Assembly: GCF_900115295.1 (NCBI RefSeq)
Contig: NZ_FOVZ01000001.1
Span: 930,001 to 994,000, forward strand
Direction of reading: 5' to 3'
Length of the DNA: 64,000 nucleotides
Origin: Sphingomonas sp. OK281
GTDB lineage: Bacteria > Pseudomonadota > Alphaproteobacteria > Sphingomonadales > Sphingomonadaceae
The notes below the pieces were generated by a model. It saw only the letters and a program-made list of their open reading frames with translations. It ran no database searches and was not told where the DNA came from. Positions 43,261-52,643 of the stretch are shown here, one piece after another. The number at the start of each line of letters is the position of its first letter. Position 1 is the first letter of the stretch. The position numbers and the translations under genes were made by a program.

Positions 43261-46200
43261 ATGACAGTACAAAAGCACGCAGGAATTGGCTTCCACCGCG
43301 CCGCACAGCGGACGAGGAGGATCGCTTGCGCATCGAGCGCTCTTGCGTTGATCTGGTGGCTTCCGGCGTCCGCACAGGACCAGGGCAACCTTCAGAACAG
43401 CACGACGGCGCAACCCGCCGCAGCACAGCCTGCCGTTACGGCTACCGCTAACACGACGACCGCAGCCGAGGCCGGGCGCCCGCAGGACGCGGTGACTGCC
43501 GCCGATGTGTCGCAAGGTAACGCTGCCGGCGAAAGCGACGAAATCATCGTTACCGGTCTGCGCGGTTCGCTCCAGCGCAACCTCGACCTGAAGCGCACCT
43601 CGTCGGGTGTCGTCGACGTCATTTCGGCCGAAGATATCGGCAAATTCCCGGACTCCAACGTCGCCGCCGCCTTGCAGCGCCTGCCCGGTGTATCGATCCA
43701 GCGCTCGGGGTCGCGCGGCGAGCCGACCGGCATCACGGTTCGCGGCTTCGGCGGCGATTTCAACACGACGCTGTATGACGGTCGCCGCATCTCGACCGCG
43801 ACCGGCGGGCGCCAGATCGATTTCAGCACCGTCGGCGTCGACTTCATCGGCCAGCTGAGCGTCTTCAAGACGCCCGACGTGACGCTCGCATCGAGCTCGA
43901 TCGGCGCGACCGTCAACATCCAGTTCCCCAAGCCGTTCGATCACCCCGGCTTCCGTCTTGCCGCCACCGGCTCGGGTTCGATCCAGGATCGCTCTGGCAA
44001 GGTCGTGCCGACCACCGGCCTGCTCATCAGTAGCACCAACGCGGACGAGACGTTCGGCGTCCTGGCCGACGCGATCTATACGCGGCGCGATACCGAGACC
44101 AACCGCGTCTACGTGTCGGGTTGGCCCGGCGGCAATTTCGCGCCGTGCCAGCTGACCGGCAACGCCGGGGCCGCAAATTGCGCGCCGACCAGCGATCCGA
44201 CGTCGGCGAACTACGCCAATCCCAACAATCGCCAGAACCTGCCCGGCTGGTTCCCGCAACAATATGGCGCCGAGCAGCAGCGCGTGAAGGACGAGCGCGT
44301 CGATGCGCGCGTCGCGTTCCAGTATCACCCGACCGACGACCTGATGGTCACGCTGGACAACAATTTCTCGCGCCAGACGATCAACCAGGACAATTACGCG
44401 TTCGGCGTGTGGTTCAGTCAGGGCGATCTGCGCAACGTCACGCTCGACAAGAACGGCACGGCGGTGGACTTCACGCAGGCCGGCAGCCCGACCGATTTCA
44501 CTGCGGCGGAAAACAAGCAGATCCTGCAGACCAACCAGACCGGCCTCAACGTCAAATACGATGCGACCGAACACCTGACGCTCGAAGCCGACGGCTCCTA
44601 CGCAAAGAGCTGGCTCAATCCGGGGAACGTGATCGGCAGCAAGAATGGCGACATCGGCTACGGCAACGCCCTGGGCAATGTGCTGCGCTTCAAGGTCGAC
44701 GGCAAGAGCAGCGATGCGTTCCCGACGATCAGCAACTTCGGTCCCGCCGGCGACGGCGCGCGCTGGGCGGATCAGTCGTTGATCGGCACGCACGTCACGG
44801 TCAACCAGACGCAGAAGAATACCGACGAACTCTTCCAGTTCCGCGGCAACGCCACGTGGAAGCAGGACGACCTGACGATCAAGGCCGGCGGCCAATATTA
44901 CCAGGACACGTTCAACTTCCGCAACCAGAGCACGTTCACCAACAACTTCTGGCAGGCCTATGCGGGCTATGGCGGTCCATCGGGGCGGACGACGGGTATT
45001 TCGCCGGTTCCTGCGAACATCTACCAGGGCTCGATCAGCCTCAACGACTTCATTCCGGGCTTCAACGGCAGCCTGCCGCCGTCGGTGTTCGTGTTCAGCC
45101 CGACCGCGTACCAGAATTACCTGACGAGCCTGGGCAATCCATACGCGAAGAACATTCCGGGCTTCAATTATCCGAGCCCGACGAGCGGCGACGGCCTGCT
45201 CGGCTTCCGCGGCGCGTTCGACGAGGCGGTAGATCCGGGCAGCGTGCTGAACGTGCGCGAGCGGACGTGGTCGCTATACTTCAACGTGAACTTCAAGGCC
45301 GACATCGGCGACATGCCGTTTACGTTCAACGCGGGCGTCCGTAACGAGACGACGAACCTGCGCGCGACCGGTCAAGGTCGTCTGCCGACCTCGATCACGA
45401 CCAGCACCGCCGATCCGTCGTTGCTCAGCATCCCGACTTATACCGCGATCGTGCCGAACACGACCAACAGCTCCTATTCGTATCTTCTGCCCAGCATCGA
45501 TGCGAAGCTCGAAGTGACCAATACGCTGCTGCTGCGCTTCGACGCCTCGCGCACGCTGACCAGGCCGAGCCTGAGCGTGCTCAACCCGGTGCTGAACGTC
45601 GGCAACGGTCAGCGCGTCGGCGCGCTGACGGCCAGCGGCGGCAACCCGAATTTGAAGCCGTATCTGGCGGACAATTTCGACGTTGCCGCCGAATGGTATT
45701 ATCAGCGCAACTCGTACCTGTCGGTCGATTTCTTCCTGAAGAACGTCAGCAACTTCATCATCGGCGGCGTGACGCGGCAGTCGATCAACGGGCTCGTTGA
45801 CCCGACAACGGGCACCTTGGCGAGCTTTGCCGTATCGCAGCAGGTCAACGGACCCAACGCGACCGTCCGCGGCGTCGAACTGGCGTGGCAGCAGGTGTTC
45901 GGCAGCTCGGGCTTCGGGTTCCAGGCCAACGCGACCTTCGTCAACACCAACCGGCCGTATGACGACAAGAACATCTCGCAGACCGGCTTCGCGGTCACGG
46001 GGCTGGCGAATTCGGCGAACTTCGTCGGCTTCTACGACAAGGGCGGGTTCCAGTTCCGGACCGCGCTCAACTGGCGCGACAAGTATCTGCTCCAGTTCGG
46101 CCAGAACCAGAATACCGGGGCGTTCGGGTCGGAGCCGACCTTCGTCGACCAGAGCTTTCAGGTCGATCTGTCGACGAGCTACGACATCAACAAGCAGTTC

Positions 46201-46329
46201 AGCGTCTTTGCCGAAGCGTTGAACGTCAACAACAACCAGCAGAGCACGCACGGGCGCTACGACAACCAGCTGCTCGACGTGTTCGATTACGGCCGCCGCT
46301 ACACCGCCGGCGTTCGCTTCCGCTTCTGA
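43261..46329 (+). CDS. Large TonB-dependent receptor (Caulobacter/Xanthomonas glycan type)
   Basis: A 1022-aa receptor of the long TonB class found with polysaccharide genes. A signal peptide ends near residue 38 (PASAQ), then a Gln/Ala/Thr-rich linker, TonB box DEIIVTGLRGSLQR (about 93-106), a plug (SAEDIGKFPDSNVAAALQRLPGVSIQR-type region) and a barrel ending AGVRFRF. It probably imports hemicellulose oligosaccharides released by the exported enzymes downstream. An intrinsic terminator directly follows it, so it likely has its own main transcript. Confidence 0.93.
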   Translation: MTVQKHAGIGFHRAAQRTRRIACASSALALIWWLPASAQDQGNLQNSTTAQPAAAQPAVTATANTTTAAEAGRPQDAVTAADVSQGNAAGESDEIIVTGLRGSLQRNLDLKRTSSGVVDVISAEDIGKFPDSNVAAALQRLPGVSIQRSGSRGEPTGITVRGFGGDFNTTLYDGRRISTATGGRQIDFSTVGVDFIGQLSVFKTPDVTLASSSIGATVNIQFPKPFDHPGFRLAATGSGSIQDRSGKVVPTTGLLISSTNADETFGVLADAIYTRRDTETNRVYVSGWPGGNFAPCQLTGNAGAANCAPTSDPTSANYANPNNRQNLPGWFPQQYGAEQQRVKDERVDARVAFQYHPTDDLMVTLDNNFSRQTINQDNYAFGVWFSQGDLRNVTLDKNGTAVDFTQAGSPTDFTAAENKQILQTNQTGLNVKYDATEHLTLEADGSYAKSWLNPGNVIGSKNGDIGYGNALGNVLRFKVDGKSSDAFPTISNFGPAGDGARWADQSLIGTHVTVNQTQKNTDELFQFRGNATWKQDDLTIKAGGQYYQDTFNFRNQSTFTNNFWQAYAGYGGPSGRTTGISPVPANIYQGSISLNDFIPGFNGSLPPSVFVFSPTAYQNYLTSLGNPYAKNIPGFNYPSPTSGDGLLGFRGAFDEAVDPGSVLNVRERTWSLYFNVNFKADIGDMPFTFNAGVRNETTNLRATGQGRLPTSITTSTADPSLLSIPTYTAIVPNTTNSSYSYLLPSIDAKLEVTNTLLLRFDASRTLTRPSLSVLNPVLNVGNGQRVGALTASGGNPNLKPYLADNFDVAAEWYYQRNSYLSVDFFLKNVSNFIIGGVTRQSINGLVDPTTGTLASFAVSQQVNGPNATVRGVELAWQQVFGSSGFGFQANATFVNTNRPYDDKNISQTGFAVTGLANSANFVGFYDKGGFQFRTALNWRDKYLLQFGQNQNTGAFGSEPTFVDQSFQVDLSTSYDINKQFSVFAEALNVNNNQQSTHGRYDNQLLDVFDYGRRYTAGVRFRF

Positions 46330-46342
46330 TCCCCCTCCCCCT

Positions 46343-46377
46343 GGCGGAGCATGACCTGTTCGTGCTCCGCCTTTTTT
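46343..46377 (+). terminator. Intrinsic terminator between the TonB receptor and the halogenase gene
   Basis: GGCGGAGCA (46343-46351) pairs with TGCTCCGCC (46363-46371) and is followed directly by TTTTTT (46372-46377), a textbook Rho-independent terminator. It ends 16 bp before the halogenase ATG. Confidence 0.88.
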
Positions 46378-46392
46378 CGAATACGCTGCACC

Positions 46393-47934
46393 ATGCACGA
46401 AATTCAGAACATCGTTATCGTCGGCGGCGGCACCGCAGGGTGGCTGACCGCGGGCGTGATCGCGGCCAAGCACCAGGGGCGGCGCCCGCACGGCTTCACC
46501 GTGACGCTCGTCGAGTCGCCGAACGTGCCGACGATCGGGGTCGGCGAAGGCACCTGGCCGACGCTGCGGACCACGCTCAAGCGGATGGGCGTCTCCGAAA
46601 CCGAATTCTTCCGTCACTGCAGCGCGTCGTTCAAGCAGGGCGCCCGGTTCAACCGCTGGACCACGGGGGCGGTCGACGACGGGTATTACCATCCGCTGAT
46701 GCTGCCCGAGCAGTTCGGGCAGGTGAACCTCGCCCCGCACTGGCTGGCGGAGGGCGGCGACGACAGTTTCTGCGACACGGTGACGCCGCAAGGTCGCCTG
46801 TGCGACGCCGGACGCGGCCCCAAGACGATGACCACGCCCGAATATGACGGGCAGGCGAATTACGCCTATCACCTCGACGCCGGCAAGTTCTCGCATTTCC
46901 TCCAGCGCCATTGCTGCGAGGCACTTGGTGTCCGGCACGTGCTGGCCGATGTGAACGAGGTCCATCTCGATGAGGGCGGCGATATAGCGCGGCTCGATAC
47001 CGCCCAGGGTATAACGATCGCCGGCGACCTGTTCGTCGACTGCACCGGTTTTGCCGCCTTGCTGATCGGCAAGGCGATGGGCGTCCCGTTCCGCAGTTGC
47101 AGCGACGTGCTGTTCTGCGACACCGCGCTGGCGATTCAGGTCCCCTACGACCTGCCGGACGATCCGATCGCGAGCCACACGATCTCGACCGCGCAATCCG
47201 CCGGCTGGATCTGGGATATCGGGCTGCCGACGCGGCGCGGGGTCGGTCATGTCTTTTCGAGCAGCCATATCAGCGTCGACGAGGCGGAAGGCGAACTGCG
47301 TGCCTATATCGGCCCGGCCGCGCGCGACCTGTCGGTCCGCAAGCTGTCGATCCGTGCGGGGCACCGTGAAACGTTCTGGGTGCGCAACTGCGTTGCCGTG
47401 GGGCTGGCGGCGGGGTTTCTCGAGCCGCTCGAGGCATCGGCGATCGTGCTGATCGAGTTGTCGGCGAAGATGATCGCCGAACAGATGCCGCCCCGCCGCG
47501 AAGTGATGGACGTCGTCGCGCGACGGTTCAACGAGACGACGACCTATCGCTGGGGTCGGATCATCGATTTCCTCAAGCTGCATTATGCGCTGACGAAACG
47601 GACCGACACGGACTTCTGGCGCGACAACGTCCGGCCCGAGAGCATTCCGGACCGGCTGCGCGAACTGATGGAATTGTGGCTGTACCAGTCGCCCTGGCTC
47701 CATGAGGAATTCGATCGCGCGGAGGAGGTCTTTCCGTCTGCAAGCTACCAATATGTGCTGTACGGCATGGGCGCGCGGACCGCGATCATGCCCGGCGCGA
47801 TCGAGGCGGACGATGCGCTGGCCCGGCGCGCGCGCTACGAAAATCAAGTTCAGACGCAGCGACTTGTCGGCAGCCTGCCCGGCCATCGCGATTTGATCGA
47901 CCGGATCGTCCGGCACGGCCTCCAGCCGATCTAG
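46393..47934 (+). CDS. FAD-dependent tryptophan-halogenase family protein
   Basis: A 513-aa flavin halogenase-like protein. It has the FAD motif GGGTAGW (11-17), a lysine at the catalytic position (Lys81 in SFKQGARF; Lys79 in PrnA) and Glu347 in FLEPLEAS (Glu346 in PrnA). The WxWxIP signature is altered: W272-x-W274-x-I276 is followed by Gly-Leu-Pro (GWIWDIGLP). The ATG at 46393 opens the FAD fold. It sits between a TonB receptor and glycan enzymes, as in other sphingomonads, and not in a secondary-metabolite cluster, so its real substrate is unknown. Confidence 0.88.
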   Translation: MHEIQNIVIVGGGTAGWLTAGVIAAKHQGRRPHGFTVTLVESPNVPTIGVGEGTWPTLRTTLKRMGVSETEFFRHCSASFKQGARFNRWTTGAVDDGYYHPLMLPEQFGQVNLAPHWLAEGGDDSFCDTVTPQGRLCDAGRGPKTMTTPEYDGQANYAYHLDAGKFSHFLQRHCCEALGVRHVLADVNEVHLDEGGDIARLDTAQGITIAGDLFVDCTGFAALLIGKAMGVPFRSCSDVLFCDTALAIQVPYDLPDDPIASHTISTAQSAGWIWDIGLPTRRGVGHVFSSSHISVDEAEGELRAYIGPAARDLSVRKLSIRAGHRETFWVRNCVAVGLAAGFLEPLEASAIVLIELSAKMIAEQMPPRREVMDVVARRFNETTTYRWGRIIDFLKLHYALTKRTDTDFWRDNVRPESIPDRLRELMELWLYQSPWLHEEFDRAEEVFPSASYQYVLYGMGARTAIMPGAIEADDALARRARYENQVQTQRLVGSLPGHRDLIDRIVRHGLQPI

Positions 47935-47953
47935 CCTTTAGGAGAGTAGGGAC

Positions 47954-49906
47954 ATGCGGACCGTCACAGCGTGCCTGGCCATCGGCGCGATCCTAACCAT
48001 CGGCGCGACCGCCGCGTCGGCGGCTCCGCGCCTCGACGGCGTGCTGGGGGACCACGCGGTGATCCAGCGTGGGCAGCCGATCGTCCTGAGCGGACAGGCA
48101 GCAGCCGGCGAAACCGTGATGATCACGCTCGCCGGGCGCAGCGTCACCGCCAAGGCCGCGCGCGACGGCAGCTTTTCGGCGAGCCTGCCCGCCCTCCCCG
48201 CCGGCGGGCCGTACGACCTGACGATTGCCGCCCCCAGCGGTGCGGCCGTCCTGCGCGATATCCTGGTCGGCGACGTGTTCCTGTGTTCGGGCCAGAGCAA
48301 CATGGAACTCCGCGTCGACCAGGGCCAAGGCCTGTTCCCCGACGCGCACCCGGAGGTCGACGACAAGCTGCGCCTGCTGACGATCGCCAAGGTCTCCGCC
48401 GCCGCACCGGTCGCGCGGTTTGCTGAACAGCCCCGCTGGGCGGTGTCCGGCCCGACCACCGCGCCCAGCTTCTCGGCCGCGTGTTTCTACATGGTCCAGG
48501 CGCTGCGCCGCACGTCGGGCGTACCGATCGGCGCGGTGCATTCGAGCTGGGGCGGCTCGCGGATCAGCGCGTGGATGAGTGATACCGCGCTGCGCCAGGC
48601 CGGGCTCGGCGCCCCCGCCGACCTGCTCACGCTCTATGCCCGCGATCCCGCCGCCGCCAACCGGCAAGCATCGACGATCTGGGAAAGCTGGTGGCGCGAC
48701 GGCTCGGGCGACGCCGCCGGCCGCGAACCGTGGCAGCCGGATGCCGTACTCGACTGGCATTCGGTGCCCGCGATGACCAATTTCGAGACCTGGGGCGTCC
48801 CCGCACTCGCCGACTATAACGGCATGATCTGGTACCAGCACGAGGTCCAGCTGACCGCCGAACAGGCACGCGGCCCGGCGACATTGGTGCTGGGCATGGT
48901 CGACGACGCGGACCGCACCTGGGTCAACGGCGTGGGCGTGGGTGGGAGCAGCCTCGCGTCGCAATCGCGGGTTTACGCCCTGCCCGCCGGCAGCCTGAAG
49001 GCGGGGCGCAACGTGGTTACCGTCAACGACGACGACGTCTATGCCTATGGCGGGATGACTGGTCCGGCGGATTCGATGCGGCTGTCGTTCGCTGACGGGA
49101 CCAGCGTGCCGCTTGGTACCGGCTGGCGCTATGCGATCGCCAAGCGGCTCGCTGGCGCCGCACCGCGCGTGCCGTGGGACGACATCAACGGCGCTGGCAC
49201 GCTCTACAACGCGATGATCGCGCCGCTTGGTGCTACGAAGTTCGCCGGGATGGCCTGGTACCAGGGCGAGTCCGACACCGGCATCCCGGGTTACGACCGC
49301 CGGATGACCGCGCTGATCGCCGACTGGCGCCACCGCTTCGGCACGCCCGAAACCGGGTTCGGGATCGTCCAGCTCGCCAATTACGGCAGCCCGGCGATCG
49401 CGCCGAGCGAAAGCGGATGGGGTGACGTCCGCGATGTGCAGCGACGCGTCGCGGCGGCGGACCCGCATGCCGGCATCGCCGTCGCGCTCGACCTCGGCGA
49501 TGCGCTCGACATCCATCCCGGCGAGAAGCACGAGGTCGGGCAAAGGCTCGCGCGCGTGATGCGCGCCGCGGTCTACGGCGAGAAAGTTTCGCCGTCCGGC
49601 CCTGCCGTCGCGGATGCGCGGCGTAGTGCGGATGGCGGCGTCACGGTGCGGTTCAGCGGCGTGACGGGCGCGCTGCATGCCCGCAGTGCCGCGCAGGCGA
49701 TCGGCTTCGAACTGTGCGGCGCCGCGGTCGGCACTTGCCGCTACGCTCCGGGCAAGGTCGCGGGGTCCGAGGTGACGCTGCCCGGCGATGGCCAACCCGT
49801 CACACGCGTCCGCTACGCCTGGGCCGACGCCCCGGCGACCAACCTTGCCGACGACGCACCGCTGCCCGTCGGCACGTTCGAAGTGCCGGTCCTGCCGGCG
49901 CGATAA
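47954..49906 (+). CDS. Sialate O-acetylesterase-like carbohydrate esterase (CE20 type)
   Basis: A 650-aa secreted SGNH esterase (signal peptide 1-23). The nucleophile Ser115 is in GQSNMELR; WGGSRISAW, WYQGESDTG and a C-terminal DIHPGEKHEVG block complete the SGNH set. A jelly-roll-like insert (about residues 235-400, with GMVDDADRTWVNGVG) interrupts the catalytic domain, as described for CE20 esterases of Xanthomonas xyloglucan loci. It would remove acetyl groups from plant hemicellulose; no sialic-acid genes are nearby. AGGAGAG precedes the ATG, 19 bp after the halogenase. Confidence 0.88.
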   Translation: MRTVTACLAIGAILTIGATAASAAPRLDGVLGDHAVIQRGQPIVLSGQAAAGETVMITLAGRSVTAKAARDGSFSASLPALPAGGPYDLTIAAPSGAAVLRDILVGDVFLCSGQSNMELRVDQGQGLFPDAHPEVDDKLRLLTIAKVSAAAPVARFAEQPRWAVSGPTTAPSFSAACFYMVQALRRTSGVPIGAVHSSWGGSRISAWMSDTALRQAGLGAPADLLTLYARDPAAANRQASTIWESWWRDGSGDAAGREPWQPDAVLDWHSVPAMTNFETWGVPALADYNGMIWYQHEVQLTAEQARGPATLVLGMVDDADRTWVNGVGVGGSSLASQSRVYALPAGSLKAGRNVVTVNDDDVYAYGGMTGPADSMRLSFADGTSVPLGTGWRYAIAKRLAGAAPRVPWDDINGAGTLYNAMIAPLGATKFAGMAWYQGESDTGIPGYDRRMTALIADWRHRFGTPETGFGIVQLANYGSPAIAPSESGWGDVRDVQRRVAAADPHAGIAVALDLGDALDIHPGEKHEVGQRLARVMRAAVYGEKVSPSGPAVADARRSADGGVTVRFSGVTGALHARSAAQAIGFELCGAAVGTCRYAPGKVAGSEVTLPGDGQPVTRVRYAWADAPATNLADDAPLPVGTFEVPVLPAR

Positions 49907-49970
49907 GCTTCGAATGGGTGCGAAGAACAAGAACGGCCGCACAAGCGCGCCGCAACGGGAGAGACGGACG

Positions 49971-52643
49971 ATGCGCATGACCATGAAGGCGAAAGCCATG
50001 GCGACGGCCGGGCTTGCGCTCGCATTCTCCCCCGCCATCGCGCGCGAGCCGGCCGCTGCACCGACCCAGCGGACCGCGACCGACCTGGCCGAGCAGATGG
50101 CGCGGACGATGGTGTCGCGGATGACGCTCGAAGAAAAACTGCCGCAGTTGCTCAACGTCGCGCCCGCCATTCCGCGGCTCGGCGTGCCTGCGTACAACTG
50201 GTGGACCGAGTCGCTGCACGGCGCGCTCGGGCCGCTCGCGACCACCAATTTCCCCGAGCCGATCGGCCTTGCCGCAAGCTTCGACGCGCCGATCGTCCAC
50301 GACGTCGCGGGCGCGATCAGCGCGGAGGTGCGCGGGCTGCATACGCTGGGCCGCGAGACCGGCAGGAACGGGCATATCGGCACCGGGCTCGACACATGGT
50401 CGCCCAACATCAACATCTTCCGCGATCCGCGCTGGGGCCGCGGGCAGGAGACCTATGGCGAGGATCCGTTCCTGACCGCGACGATGGGCGTCGCGTTCGT
50501 GACCGGGATGCAGGGCCCCAACCCCGATCGCCCGCAGGTGATCGCCACGCCCAAGCACTTCGCGGTCCACAGCGGTCCCGAGGGCACGCGCCACCAGGCC
50601 AACGTCTACATCTCCGCGCACGACCTGGAGGACACCTACCTCCCCGCTTTCCGCGCGGCGCTGGTCGACGGGCACGCAGGCTCGGTGATGTGCGCGTATA
50701 ACCGCATCGACGGCCAGCCGGCCTGCGCCAGCGACCTGCTGCTCAAGGAGCATTTGCGCGGTGCGTGGGGCTTCAAGGGCTATGTCGTGTCCGATTGCGA
50801 CGCGGTGAAGGACATCGCCGACAACCATAAATACGCGCCCGACAGCGCCGCCGCGGTCGCCGCCGCGATGCGCGCGGGCGTCGACAACGAATGCAACGGC
50901 GAGACGCTGGGCGATACCGCAGGCCTGGAGACCCGGTACCGCGACGCGCTAAGCCGCGACCTGATCACCGAGGCGGACGTCGACCAGAGCCTCGTTCGTC
51001 TGTTCACCGCGCGGTATCGTAACGGCGACCTGCCCGGACTTGCCGGCGCCCCCAAGGCGTTGCCGACCAGCGTCGTCGGTGCCCCCGAGCATCGCCGCCT
51101 GGCACTGGCGGCGGCCGAGCGATCGATGGTGTTGCTGAAAAACGACGGCATCCTGCCGCTCAAGCCTGGTGTGAAGCTCGCCGTGATCGGCCCGCTCGGC
51201 GATGCGACGCGCGTGCTGCGCGGCAATTATTCGTCGCCGCTGTCGGGCCAGCCGGTATCGGTGCTGGAGGGGCTGAAGACCGCGCTCGGTGCGAGCCAGG
51301 TCACGCTCGTGCCGTTCGGGGAATCCGTCACGGACGGCGACCGCGTCCCGACGTCCGCGCTGCTCACGCCCGACGGCAAGCCCGGCCTGCTCGCGCGCTA
51401 CTATAATCCGACGACGCCGATGCCTGCGCAATATGCCCGCGGCACGCGCGAGAAGCTCGTCGCCGCCGCCAAGTATCAGCCCCAGCCGGTGGTCACGCGG
51501 ATCGAGCCCGACGTCGGCGATCGCAACCTCGATCTCGCACGCGTCACCGACGTCCACCGCACCGAATGGACCGGCTTCCTGGTGCCCCCCGAAAGCGGCA
51601 CCTACCGCGTCGGCCTGTCGGGATCGGGTGGCACGCTGACACTCGACGGCAAGATGATCTCCGACCGACGCAAGACGCGCTGGAACGACCTGCCCGGCAT
51701 GACGACGGTGAAACTCGAGGGCGGCAAGCGCTATGCGATCCGCGCCGAGGGCAGCGGGATCGACCTGGTGTGGAAGCGCGTGTCGGATGCGCCGTCCGCC
51801 GAGCTTCGTCGCGCCGCCGCCGCGGCCGACGTGCTGGTCGCGGTGGTCGGCCTCACCTCCGACCTGGAGGCAGAGGAGACCGGCGTGACGGTGCCGGGCT
51901 TCTCAGGGGGCGACAAGACGACGCTCGACCTGCCCGCAGACCAGATCGCGATGCTCGAACAGGCCAAGGCCACCGGCAAGCCGATCGTGCTCGTCACGAT
52001 GAACGGCAGCCCGATCAATCTCGCCTGGGCGAAGGACAATGCCGCCGCCGTGCTGGAGGCCTGGTATCCGGGCGAGACCGGGGGCACCGCTGCGGCCAAC
52101 ATCCTGACCGGCCGCACCAACCCGTCGGGCCGCCTGCCGCTCACCTTCTATCGCAGCGTCGGCGACCTGCCGCCGTTTGGCGATTACGCGATGAAGGGCC
52201 GCACCTATCGCTATTTCGCGGGCACGCCGGTCTATCCGTTCGGCCACGGGCTGAGCTACACCAAGTTCGGCTATGCGCCGCTGACCGTCACGCCCGCCCG
52301 CGGCGGCGCGGAGAACGGCCTGCGCGTCACCACGCGATTGACCAACCAGGGCGACCGGCCGGGCGAGGAGGTCGCGCAACTCTATCTCGACTTCCCCGAT
52401 CGGCCGGGCACCCCACGGATCGCGCTGCGCGGGTTCCAGCGCGTCGCACTCCGCCCCGGCGAAGCACGCAGCGTGACGTTCGACCTGTCGCCGCGCGATC
52501 TGAGTTCGGTAGCGCTGGACGGTGCACGTTCGGTCGCTGCCGGCACCTACCGCGTGACGGTGGGCGCGGGGCAGCCTGGCACGGGGGTCGCAGGGCAGAC
52601 GGCTAGCTTCACCGCGCGCCAGTCGGCGGAATTGCCCAAGTGA
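49971..52643 (+). CDS. GH3 beta-glycosidase with PA14 insert (beta-xylosidase-like)
   Basis: An 890-aa exported GH3 enzyme (signal peptide about 1-24). The (beta/alpha)8 domain holds the nucleophile Asp275 (YVVSDCDAV) and YNWWTESLHGAL (75-86), typical of plant-type xylosidase/arabinofuranosidase GH3. A PA14 domain (about 465-600; GLLARYYNPT, GTYRVGLSGSGG) interrupts the second domain, and a fibronectin-III-like domain ends the protein. The ATG at 49971 has GGGAGAG upstream. It would release xylose (or glucose) from oligosaccharides in the periplasm. It overlaps GH27 by 4 bp. Confidence 0.92.
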   Translation: MRMTMKAKAMATAGLALAFSPAIAREPAAAPTQRTATDLAEQMARTMVSRMTLEEKLPQLLNVAPAIPRLGVPAYNWWTESLHGALGPLATTNFPEPIGLAASFDAPIVHDVAGAISAEVRGLHTLGRETGRNGHIGTGLDTWSPNINIFRDPRWGRGQETYGEDPFLTATMGVAFVTGMQGPNPDRPQVIATPKHFAVHSGPEGTRHQANVYISAHDLEDTYLPAFRAALVDGHAGSVMCAYNRIDGQPACASDLLLKEHLRGAWGFKGYVVSDCDAVKDIADNHKYAPDSAAAVAAAMRAGVDNECNGETLGDTAGLETRYRDALSRDLITEADVDQSLVRLFTARYRNGDLPGLAGAPKALPTSVVGAPEHRRLALAAAERSMVLLKNDGILPLKPGVKLAVIGPLGDATRVLRGNYSSPLSGQPVSVLEGLKTALGASQVTLVPFGESVTDGDRVPTSALLTPDGKPGLLARYYNPTTPMPAQYARGTREKLVAAAKYQPQPVVTRIEPDVGDRNLDLARVTDVHRTEWTGFLVPPESGTYRVGLSGSGGTLTLDGKMISDRRKTRWNDLPGMTTVKLEGGKRYAIRAEGSGIDLVWKRVSDAPSAELRRAAAAADVLVAVVGLTSDLEAEETGVTVPGFSGGDKTTLDLPADQIAMLEQAKATGKPIVLVTMNGSPINLAWAKDNAAAVLEAWYPGETGGTAAANILTGRTNPSGRLPLTFYRSVGDLPPFGDYAMKGRTYRYFAGTPVYPFGHGLSYTKFGYAPLTVTPARGGAENGLRVTTRLTNQGDRPGEEVAQLYLDFPDRPGTPRIALRGFQRVALRPGEARSVTFDLSPRDLSSVALDGARSVAAGTYRVTVGAGQPGTGVAGQTASFTARQSAELPK

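Noticed and set aside
45274..47916. 880-aa minus-strand ORF
   Set aside because: Antisense to the end of the TonB receptor and the whole halogenase, with no recognisable domain.
46393..47934. Halogenase as part of a secondary-metabolite cluster
   Set aside because: No NRPS, PKS or tailoring genes are nearby; all neighbours are glycan-related.
47993..50416. 807-aa minus-strand ORF
   Set aside because: Antisense to the CE20-like esterase and the GH3 N-terminus; composition and lack of motifs indicate a frame shadow.
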